DNA from: Fidelibacterota bacterium
GTDB lineage: Bacteria > Fidelibacterota > Marinisomatia > SCGC-AAA003-L08 > JACNLC01
Length of the DNA: 64,000 bases
Reading direction: 5' to 3'
NCBI GenBank assembly: GCA_018657495.1
Contig: JABHXA010000001.1
Coordinates: forward strand, 186,016 to 250,015
Under the pieces are notes generated by a model. The model did not search any database. It saw only the letters and a program-made list of their open reading frames with translations, and was not told the DNA's origin. Shown piece after piece: positions 57,348-64,000 of this stretch (the stretch's first letter is position 1; each line of letters begins with the position of its first letter). The translations under genes were made by a program, and so were the position numbers.

Positions 57348-58406
57348 ATGTCATCAATAAAAATTAAAATGGTAGCGCTTGGACTCGTTTTCAGCATGTC
57401 CACCATGACCATTGGACAGGGTCTAGAAGGTACAATCCAACAACTTGTTGAAACTAATGGTATCGAATATATATCTCCGTTAGTTACTGCCTTTGGAACC
57501 GGTATGAATTCCGGCACTTTTAGTACTGCAAACTCCCACAAACTCCTTGGTTTTGATGTATCCATCAATGCTGCTTTGGTATCAATTCCAAGCGAGGCAA
57601 ATACATTCACTTTCTTCATTCCAGACAACATTCCATTTTCATTAGATTTATCTAATGATGGGCTCGGAACCTATGATTTTACTTTTGATGGAAATCAGTT
57701 GTACCCCGGGGCAAGAAAGTCATCCACCTTTTTTGGTAAAAAGGTATCGAATACAATAGCAGCTGATGCGAGCTATTTAGAAGGATCCCTGGAAGATCAA
57801 TTAGTAGCTGATGGCGTTAATCCAACAATTGCCGCCAACCTGGCGTCAACTTATGCCTCTTCAACGGCAAATGAACTGAATATCTTAACACCAGTAGGGT
57901 TTGATTTTTCAAATTTGCCAACGCTTATGCCTTCTGTATCCATTGGTTTGCCATATGATATTGAATTGACCTTACGAGGAGCCCCCGAAATTGACTCTGA
58001 AGATATTGGTAAAGTTTCATTCATTGGTTATGGTGCTAAAATTGGACTAAATCGTTTCATCCCGATGGATATTGGTGTTCTACCTAGATTATCTGTTGGT
58101 TACTATATCAACACTCTCAAAGTTGGCGATATCATCGATGCAGAAAGCACCATCCTTAATATTCAGGCCAGCAAGAAACTATTATTCCTCACCGTTTATG
58201 GTGGTTATGGTATCGAAAGTACAACCGTGGATATTGATTATACCCATGACGATGGAACTGATGTTAGCTTTACGGTCGATGGGAAAAACGAAAACCGTTT
58301 TCTAGTGGGCGCCAGGATGAAAATGTTATTTTTCTCGTTCAACGTGGATTATAATGTTGGTGAATATAATGCAATTAACGCCGGATTGAGTTTCTCATTC
58401 AGATAG
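57348..58406 (+). CDS. Outer membrane beta-barrel protein, DUF6588-like
   Basis: This 352-residue protein has a signal peptide and a series of amphipathic beta strands ending in a C-terminal aromatic/arginine strand (NAINAGLSFSFR), typical of outer membrane barrels. The start with a helical QGLEGTIQQLVETNGIEYISP segment and the GYGAKIGLNRFIP region fits the DUF6588 family as I recall it. No function is known. AAAGGAA lies seven bases before the ATG and a UUCG-loop terminator follows, so it is monocistronic. Confidence 0.7.
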   Translation: MSSIKIKMVALGLVFSMSTMTIGQGLEGTIQQLVETNGIEYISPLVTAFGTGMNSGTFSTANSHKLLGFDVSINAALVSIPSEANTFTFFIPDNIPFSLDLSNDGLGTYDFTFDGNQLYPGARKSSTFFGKKVSNTIAADASYLEGSLEDQLVADGVNPTIAANLASTYASSTANELNILTPVGFDFSNLPTLMPSVSIGLPYDIELTLRGAPEIDSEDIGKVSFIGYGAKIGLNRFIPMDIGVLPRLSVGYYINTLKVGDIIDAESTILNIQASKKLLFLTVYGGYGIESTTVDIDYTHDDGTDVSFTVDGKNENRFLVGARMKMLFFSFNVDYNVGEYNAINAGLSFSFR

Positions 58407-58455
58407 AAAAAATTTAATAACTACCGGCTTCTCGCCATAGTTAAATAGAATTATT

Positions 58456-58486
58456 AAAAGGGTGTCTTCGGATGCCCTTTTTTTTT
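58456..58486 (+). terminator. Terminator with TTCG tetraloop
   Basis: AAAAGGGTGTC, a TTCG loop and GATGCCCTTTT pair with two wobble pairs and are followed by a long T tract. It ends the beta-barrel gene 50 bases after its stop. Confidence 0.9.
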
Positions 58487-58805
58487 CGCTTCGACTCCGC
58501 TCAGCGACCTTAAATCAACAATAAATAAATATTATTTATAAGGTATTAATTTGACACTTACACTTTACTCAGTGACCTTCTGCTAACTACAGATATTTAT
58601 ATTTAATAAAGGTATTTAATTGCCATTTATACCTCACTCAGAAATCATTAATAATCACCAAATATTTGTAAATGGATAAGTATATCATTTCACCACTTAT
58701 ATCCCGATTGGTGATCGTCAAACTCTCATAATTAGGGAATTCTTTATTGAGTAATTAATTTAACAATAATTAACGGCCCAGGGTCACTGAGCGGAGTCGA
58801 AGCGA
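58486..58805. repeat. Inverted pair of a GCTTCGACTCCGCTCA-type repeat
   Basis: The 24-base left arm (58486-58509, core CGCTTCGACTCCGCTCAGCG) recurs inverted at 58782-58805 (core CACTGAGCGGAGTCGAAGCG) with 23 of 24 positions matching. The 270 bases between are AT-rich, contain no gene, and hold an imperfect direct duplication (units near 58540 and 58605, sharing AAGGTATT ... ACTCAG). The right arm touches the stop of the lamin-tail gene. Similar repeats are widespread in Bacteroidetes-type genomes. Confidence 0.75.
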
Positions 58806-58806
58806 C

Positions 58807-60423
58807 CTAATTCATATTATTGGCAATTATTATCCTGTCTGTACCCTTCCAAATCTGTTTGGACCAGCGGTCTTTTGCTTCAATAACAAGGATATACTGG
58901 CCTGTGACGCAAGTATTTCCATCTGATCTTTTTCCATCCCAGCGAATGATACCGGCTGAAGCGGAAATTCCATCATTGATGACCTTCTGTCGCCGGCCCT
59001 TTACATCATAAATTGTTGCCTTTAGATATACTTGAGAAAATGGCATATTGTATGATATGATCAATTCATCATCCAATCCATCATTGTTTGGTGAAAATGG
59101 ATTGGGAGCACTTAGGAGAGCGCCTTCAGCTTCGATGGCAATAACAAAAATTGAGTTTTCCGCCCAGGCAGTATTACCTGAGTCCGCAACACAGATGCCC
59201 CAATTTCTTTGATTATTTGAATCCAGAAATCGGGTGATTCTCTCCAGTGAAAAACCATCCCCGCCTCCCCAGGATGACTGATACTCCACATGGTCAATCA
59301 TTTTTCCAGTATGGTCGAACAGGTATAAATTATCCGAACTGTTATTTAATCCGGGAAAACCCTGCTGAGTGATCATATTTTCTTGTTCTACACCACCCGT
59401 GATGACTGCATATCCTGATGATTCTAAAACTGAAGATTCGTCAATTTGATTGGGTAAATAAAAATCTACATCATCAACCAACCAATGCATTAGGTCAATC
59501 TCATGAGTTAATCGGTTTTCTATTTCTACCCACTCCGGATAACCGCTTATCGGATCATACATAATTTCATTTATAACCACATCGTTATAATCAAACGGGA
59601 CATTGACAAAAAATTCAAGAGAATCATTACCCGGTTCAAAATCTCCAGGTGTTGCCAGGTTTATCAGAAACGGGAATCGACCGCTAAAATCCATAAAATC
59701 TTCAAATATCATAATCGTGTCCTTGTGAGTGCTATCCAACTCAAATGGAATCATATTTGAACCGTTGATATAAAGATCTGAATTGGCAGCTAGCAGGCCA
59801 TAATTACCGACGATGGCAAAGAGGTTAAATATCTCATTTTTCTTTGGATATTCAGGCAAGACCCAGACAGAATCAATCCCGGCATCATAGATAAAAGAGC
59901 TTACACTATTTTCATCCCCGGGACTACCATGTATATCAATGCTTTGCCGCCAATTTGCCGAAACATCCTCAAAATCCAGGACGATTTTTTCAAGGCTATG
60001 ACCCTGTTCGATGCCTGTTTGCCATTGGGTAAATGCCATGGTATCGCCGGTGGAATTGCTTAGAAGAATCTGATCGGCAGAATTTCCCAAACCATTACCG
60101 ATGCTATTGTCATCAACATAAATGATATTCACTTCATCAGGAAAAACAGAGTCAAAACAGACTTCATAATCCTGCTCAAGAATTACTGCATACTCATTGG
60201 GAAATAATATTGGGTTTTCAGGAAGTAGCTCATCTACCGAATGGTTATCGGTCAATAACCAACCGGATATATCAATCGGATTCACGCCAATGTTTATAAT
60301 TTCCACAAATTCCTGATTAGATCCTTCGCAGAGAGGATTATACAGAATCTCGGATATAACCACCTGGCTATTTGGGAGAGTACAAGCAAATATCAATGAT
60401 ACTACTTTGCATATTGCATTCAT
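58807..60423 (-). CDS. Secreted lamin-tail-domain protein with FlgD/sorting-like C-terminus
   Basis: About 538 residues from the ATG at 60423, which starts a signal peptide. Two lamin-tail (LTD) domains are visible: VVISEILYNPLCEGSNQEFV with INIGVNPIDISGWLLTD near the start, and VVINEIMYDPISGYPEWVEI in the middle. A CARDB-like beta module lies between them. The C-terminal domain (APNPFSPNNDGLDDELIISY, YDVKGRRQKVI, GQYILVIEAKDRW) resembles FlgD-type Ig folds and gliding/sorting tails. Extracellular; function unknown. Confidence 0.8.
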   Translation of the reverse strand: MNAICKVVSLIFACTLPNSQVVISEILYNPLCEGSNQEFVEIINIGVNPIDISGWLLTDNHSVDELLPENPILFPNEYAVILEQDYEVCFDSVFPDEVNIIYVDDNSIGNGLGNSADQILLSNSTGDTMAFTQWQTGIEQGHSLEKIVLDFEDVSANWRQSIDIHGSPGDENSVSSFIYDAGIDSVWVLPEYPKKNEIFNLFAIVGNYGLLAANSDLYINGSNMIPFELDSTHKDTIMIFEDFMDFSGRFPFLINLATPGDFEPGNDSLEFFVNVPFDYNDVVINEIMYDPISGYPEWVEIENRLTHEIDLMHWLVDDVDFYLPNQIDESSVLESSGYAVITGGVEQENMITQQGFPGLNNSSDNLYLFDHTGKMIDHVEYQSSWGGGDGFSLERITRFLDSNNQRNWGICVADSGNTAWAENSIFVIAIEAEGALLSAPNPFSPNNDGLDDELIISYNMPFSQVYLKATIYDVKGRRQKVINDGISASAGIIRWDGKRSDGNTCVTGQYILVIEAKDRWSKQIWKGTDRIIIANNMN

Positions 60424-60504
60424 GCGCTTTTTACGTTGAAAAGTTTTCAAATATGTCATCCTTCTTTACTCCTGACATGTTTTAGTTGGGGATTCGTGAT
60501 TAGT

Positions 60505-61827
60505 CTATAATGGTATTCTGGCTTGCGAGTTTATTCGATTCCAATAGCGATTATATAACCAACATGTGGCTGATTTGACCTCCAGTTGAGATAGTTCTTC
60601 AGTAAACTTTGTAATTATCTGCTGATGTTTTTGTATTGATTCTTTTGTGAGAATTTCAATGTCTGCATCTGATTTTGTCTGATGGATTTTCTTTATTAAG
60701 GATAACTCTAATTCCTGAAATTCTTTCCTGATCGGTATTATAAGTTCATGATAGTTCATTAGAATTCTGCGATGAAGTAATTCATGAAACCACCAGATGG
60801 ATTGTTTATCAAAGTACTTATCCTTTTGAGGAACGATTTCATTCATAAAACCATCGGTCAATCCCAGGGGTTTAAACACTGATGTGCATGGCGCTGATGT
60901 CATAGTGGTCCAGGCGATTGGTGGATTTTCTGCATCCAATTCTGTGATCATTGAATTACAGGTTTGGGCTGCATGCCGGGTCAGTGAATTAGCCGAGTGG
61001 GCGCAAACATCGCTCATTAGATATGATTGATCCGGGTGGAATTCCTCATGCTGATGACTCCGAAGAATATCCATTGCGTATTTCAAATCAATCTTTTCTA
61101 AGCTACATAAATAGATTTTTGATAACCTCTGTCGAATTTTTGAACCTGAAAAATATGAATAAAACCGGTCAGCATAGGAATTTGCAAAATGAAAAGTTTC
61201 ATTCTTTTTTGACCATCCTTTTGATCGGGCATAGGCAATCGCTTCAGGATGTATCTCGTTAAAATCTTCTCCAATGGATAAACGATTGCTGATAGAGGTT
61301 CGATCTTTTACTTTTTTTGCCGCCCAGAACGTACCTGCTGTCTCCAGTATCCAGGCCTCCTGTGGGTCAGCAATGATATAACTATTATGGTAATAGAATG
61401 TGTGGGTATATCCGCAATTACTGCCTTGACCAAAATCAGTCAATAACTGAATAATTATGTCTAATGCCTGATGGGCAGTATCTGCCCTTTCGAGGGCCAA
61501 CCTGAGAAGATCCATACCGGTCAACCCTGATTTTTTATTCACCGGCATTTTTGTGAAAACTGCTTCATTTCCAATAACTACTTTTTTCTCATTGAGCCCC
61601 ATCTCAGAGCCCCACATCCAGAAAGGTCGACTAATCAAAATTGCCTTGGTGTGCTTAACTTGCGGAATCGACATATAGGTGCAATCCAGTATTTCATTTG
61701 CGGTGTGATCTTTTGCCGGATAATATTCAACGGACTGCATCTCATTTGGCTCACGGTCGCTATTCTTACCAAATATCATTTTGCCAGAGGTGGTTTGATG
61801 CGGAGGAATGACAAATGTATCACACAT
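60505..61827 (-). CDS. Peptidase C69 / secernin-family Ntn hydrolase
   Basis: This 440-residue protein begins MCDTFVIPP, placing a cysteine at position 2, ready to become the N-terminal nucleophile after methionine removal, followed by the family pattern FGKNSDREPNE. Further typical segments are NEAVFTK, LTGMDLLRLALERA and IADPQEAWILETAGTFWAAK. The family includes dipeptidases and secernins. The last 90 residues are helical. No signal peptide is present. It is the third gene of the operon with the kinase-like protein and the class III aminotransferase; the start lies 2 bases after the preceding stop. Confidence 0.85.
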   Translation of the reverse strand: MCDTFVIPPHQTTSGKMIFGKNSDREPNEMQSVEYYPAKDHTANEILDCTYMSIPQVKHTKAILISRPFWMWGSEMGLNEKKVVIGNEAVFTKMPVNKKSGLTGMDLLRLALERADTAHQALDIIIQLLTDFGQGSNCGYTHTFYYHNSYIIADPQEAWILETAGTFWAAKKVKDRTSISNRLSIGEDFNEIHPEAIAYARSKGWSKKNETFHFANSYADRFYSYFSGSKIRQRLSKIYLCSLEKIDLKYAMDILRSHQHEEFHPDQSYLMSDVCAHSANSLTRHAAQTCNSMITELDAENPPIAWTTMTSAPCTSVFKPLGLTDGFMNEIVPQKDKYFDKQSIWWFHELLHRRILMNYHELIIPIRKEFQELELSLIKKIHQTKSDADIEILTKESIQKHQQIITKFTEELSQLEVKSATCWLYNRYWNRINSQARIPL

Positions 61828-61829
61828 AA

Positions 61830-62759
61830 CTATCGCTCAATTTTATCAGGCAGGGTGAATTCATATCGATCTCTAAATATTTTTGTGGTTATCCATCGGT
61901 GGATTCTTCTGGAAACCTGTACGATTTGCCAAATGCGTTTATCCTCTTTATAATAGGATTCAACATCATTTGCTGTAAGAGAGTTCGAACTTATCCACAG
62001 ACTTTCATTGATTATTTTGATCATTTGAGGGATTAAATCCGGGCGTTTTTCTTTGTATAAATTGGCAGTAAGATCGATCATCACCGAGCGAAAATCATAA
62101 TAGCGATTGATGACATCATCTAGAAAAAACTGACGGATGACCCATCTCAATCCTGGCATGGCGCTTTTGAGAAACAACTCCGGGTTTAGTTGTTCCTCTC
62201 CAGTCAACCTGTATAAAGGCGTGCTAGTATCAATATAAAATAATGTTCCGGTTTTAACATCGCCATCCAGAACCCAATTGGAAAGCTGGGCGTCCAGGGC
62301 GAATTGCATTTGCGGACTTTTCAGTTTCGAATGGACCCATACCTTTTCAGTTTCCTGGACGACTCTCAGTAGTAAAATGTCAATCTGATCCTGACTCAAT
62401 GAATGAATTAATTTGTGGGCAAACATTGTAGTAGTTAGTTTTTTCTGACAAATATATAATACTGTTGGCAAGTCCTTTTTAACAACAATATGGATATGAC
62501 TTTCCGGAATATTCAAGCCGGCATCGCTAAGAAGATTACAATAGTCCTCATAGGTTTTTACATAATTATCGGCTTTCTGCTGATTTGAAAAAATGGGCAA
62601 TCGCTTGAAAGCATACTCTGGTATTTTTTTGAGGGAAAAGATAGATGAGATTTCACCATAACCAATGATTTCAGCATCTTTCTGATTGGTAAATTCAGCA
62701 GGGTTTAATCCTTCTTCAAATTTTTCCAATACACCAAAGGTTGCAGAGTCAAGTGGCAT
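61830..62759 (-). CDS. DUF6206-like protein with kinase-type features
   Basis: About 309 residues from the ATG at 62759, which lies one base after the stop of the aminotransferase gene; a 15-residue longer frame from 62804 would overlap it. LEKFEEGLNPAEF and EIIGYGEISSIF match DUF6206 as I recall it. The latter reads like a glycine-rich loop, AFKRLP like the lysine strand, and ALDAQLSNWVLDGD with LFYIDTSTP like a catalytic loop (D...N) and metal-binding aspartate of protein-kinase-like folds. Kinase activity is inference. It sits in an operon with an aminotransferase and a C69 hydrolase. Confidence 0.6.
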   Translation of the reverse strand: MPLDSATFGVLEKFEEGLNPAEFTNQKDAEIIGYGEISSIFSLKKIPEYAFKRLPIFSNQQKADNYVKTYEDYCNLLSDAGLNIPESHIHIVVKKDLPTVLYICQKKLTTTMFAHKLIHSLSQDQIDILLLRVVQETEKVWVHSKLKSPQMQFALDAQLSNWVLDGDVKTGTLFYIDTSTPLYRLTGEEQLNPELFLKSAMPGLRWVIRQFFLDDVINRYYDFRSVMIDLTANLYKEKRPDLIPQMIKIINESLWISSNSLTANDVESYYKEDKRIWQIVQVSRRIHRWITTKIFRDRYEFTLPDKIER

Positions 62760-62760
62760 A

Positions 62761-64000
62761 TTAACTGGTTCTGGTCCGCCAGCGCGAAAAGGTCTTTTTG
62801 GCATTTAGCAAAACACGGAGTTTTCTTGCCGAGTTCATTGCTCTATCCAACTTATCCATAATATCGTCAATGATTGATTCATCAAGATTTAGAGGTGGTA
62901 GAAACTGACAAACAGAAGTATCATTGTTGGCATAGACAAGAAGCAGGTCTTCATCGAAGGCTGTTTTTGTCAAAACAGGACCAGCCGTCTCATCCCGCAG
63001 CATCAAACCCATCATCAGCCCAAGTCCGCGATAATTGATAAAAAAGCTGGGGTATTTCTTGCGAAGCTTTGAGAGTTTTGTCTCGAACAAATCACTGAGT
63101 TTATTGACATTTTTTAAAAATTCTGGATTTGAGCTTATATCCAAGACTCTCGTGGCAATCCGGCAGCCTAATTCACTACCGCCAAATGTTGATATATGAC
63201 TAAATGGATTTTCTTCAAACACCGATGCCAGCTTTTTGCTCAGTACGGTTGCGGTGATGGGATACAAACCCCCGGATAGACCTTTGCCCAAAACAACTAT
63301 ATCCGGGATTATACCAAAATGTTCAAATGCCCAAAGTTTGCCTGTTCGACCGAGACCGGTTTGAACTTCATCTAAAATGAGAATGACATCATACAAATCA
63401 CATAATCTTCGGACTTCCTTCAGATAGCTTTTATCGGGAACAATAATCCCTGAGGTAGCTGGGACAGTCTCTAAAATAACTGCCGCAGTATTGTTGGAAA
63501 TCTGTTTAGTGAGTGCTGAAATATCTCCAAATTGGACTTGGGTAAAACCGGGAAGACGATCACCAAAGGGTGTGATATATTCAGAATCACCAGCAGAAAG
63601 GGCCAAACCGGTATGACCGTGGTATCCCCCGGATGCTGAAATGATTTCTTGTCGTTTTGTTGCTGCCCGGGCGGTTTTTAATGCGAGGTCAACGGCTTCA
63701 CCACCACTAACACCAAATACAGTAATTTCAAGATCACCAGGCATCAGTTCAGCAATCTTTCTTGCAAGTTTTGCCCGTTCTTGGCTCATTAAATGATGAT
63801 TGCCAATATCCAGTTCATCAAGTGAAGATTTTAGTAGATTTATAAGTTCTGGATTTCGATGACCCAGATTAAATACACCGCCATTGCAATGAAGATTGAT
63901 CAGGTTTTTTTCACCATCAATATCCTGTATAGTGGGCCCATCCCGCAAACCCATAACAAAATCCATATTGTACGTTTTGAAGAAATCAGCTTTGCCTTTT
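62761..64000 (-). CDS. Class III aminotransferase, 5' end beyond the window
   Basis: The frame is open to the window edge; an ATG at 63966 exists, but the codons upstream (GKADFFKTYN) read as coding and fit the usual N-terminus, so the true start is likely outside. Visible features are NLHCNGGVFNLGHRNPE, GVSGGEAVDLALKTAR, SGGYHGHTG, ILDEVQTGLGRTG and the PLP lysine in VLGKGLSGG (residue 228 counted from 63966). The family includes ornithine, 4-aminobutyrate and diaminobutyrate aminotransferases. It leads an operon with a kinase-like protein and a C69 hydrolase. Confidence 0.9.
   Translation of the reverse strand, partial: KGKADFFKTYNMDFVMGLRDGPTIQDIDGEKNLINLHCNGGVFNLGHRNPELINLLKSSLDELDIGNHHLMSQERAKLARKIAELMPGDLEITVFGVSGGEAVDLALKTARAATKRQEIISASGGYHGHTGLALSAGDSEYITPFGDRLPGFTQVQFGDISALTKQISNNTAAVILETVPATSGIIVPDKSYLKEVRRLCDLYDVILILDEVQTGLGRTGKLWAFEHFGIIPDIVVLGKGLSGGLYPITATVLSKKLASVFEENPFSHISTFGGSELGCRIATRVLDISSNPEFLKNVNKLSDLFETKLSKLRKKYPSFFINYRGLGLMMGLMLRDETAGPVLTKTAFDEDLLLVYANNDTSVCQFLPPLNLDESIIDDIMDKLDRAMNSARKLRVLLNAKKTFSRWRTRTS

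Overview
The window is a dense, moderately AT-rich bacterial chromosome segment with about 45 protein genes, one tRNA, one probable structured RNA and several palindromic intergenic elements. The likely source is a Gram-negative of the Fibrobacteres-Chlorobi-Bacteroidetes neighbourhood, and Candidatus Marinimicrobia (SAR406 / Neomarinimicrobiota) fits best. Three features support this: secreted proteins ending in a type IX-like sorting tail (YPNPFNPxTTI ... IYNILGEEV) next to a PorV-like barrel; dockerin-like tails built on DVNxDxxxxVLDIV; and a TonB receptor with an N-terminal carboxypeptidase-regulatory-like domain. The lineage is inference; no rRNA or other phylogenetic marker was tested.

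Layout. 1-2.5 kb: panB (3' end only) and panC overlap, followed by an orphan oligopeptide-binding lipoprotein. 2.5-3.1 kb: a candidate ncRNA with a nested terminator, then tRNA-Thr(CGT). 3.1-7.7 kb (minus): a tightly overlapping ABC-2 operon (GldA/GldF/GldG-like plus DUF4340) ending in a YaaA gene. 7.8-10.2 kb: a DASS anion transporter with a tandem universal stress protein. 10.3-12.5 kb (minus): a DUF2797 protein, a DDAH-like amidinohydrolase and a hemerythrin-like protein. 12.6-20.7 kb: housekeeping genes (topA, glyS, a uridine kinase-like nucleoside kinase, an Eis-like acetyltransferase, a small SNase, a lipid kinase). 21-27 kb: a small secreted tri-repeat protein, class II DAHP synthase, DUF1028 protein, a lipoprotein with a probable frameshift, a MepA-like LAS peptidase, a SUMF1-like dockerin protein and a truncated AAA ATPase.

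28-35.5 kb: a heterodimeric ABC exporter pair with the signature of one degenerate ATP site, a secreted alpha/beta hydrolase with a dockerin tail, a c-haem Tll0287-like lipoprotein, a gutted DUF559 endonuclease gene flanked by multi-hairpin palindromic elements, and an EamA transporter. 35.7-40.8 kb: a 1.7-thousand-residue secreted mosaic protein with two nested tandem duplications, Kunitz-like cysteine modules, a cohesin-like domain, a dockerin-like tail and a sorting domain. 41-45.6 kb: quinone oxidoreductase-like MDR, ligA and a class V aminotransferase. 46-54 kb: an operon of TonB receptor, large sorting-domain protein and PorV-like barrel. 54-57 kb: pabC/pabB with a DHH-like unknown. 57-60.5 kb: a beta-barrel protein and a lamin-tail-domain secreted protein. 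60.5-64 kb: a class III aminotransferase (5' end beyond the window), a kinase-like DUF6206 protein and a C69/secernin-family hydrolase in one operon.

The points most worth follow-up are the DUF559-associated palindromic elements, the candidate RNA at 2.55-2.73 kb, the tri-repeat WxYDxDKGW secreted protein, the Kunitz-like modules in the mosaic protein, and the terminal aminotransferase / kinase-like / C69 operon. I saw no CRISPR array, prophage, complete insertion sequence or rRNA.
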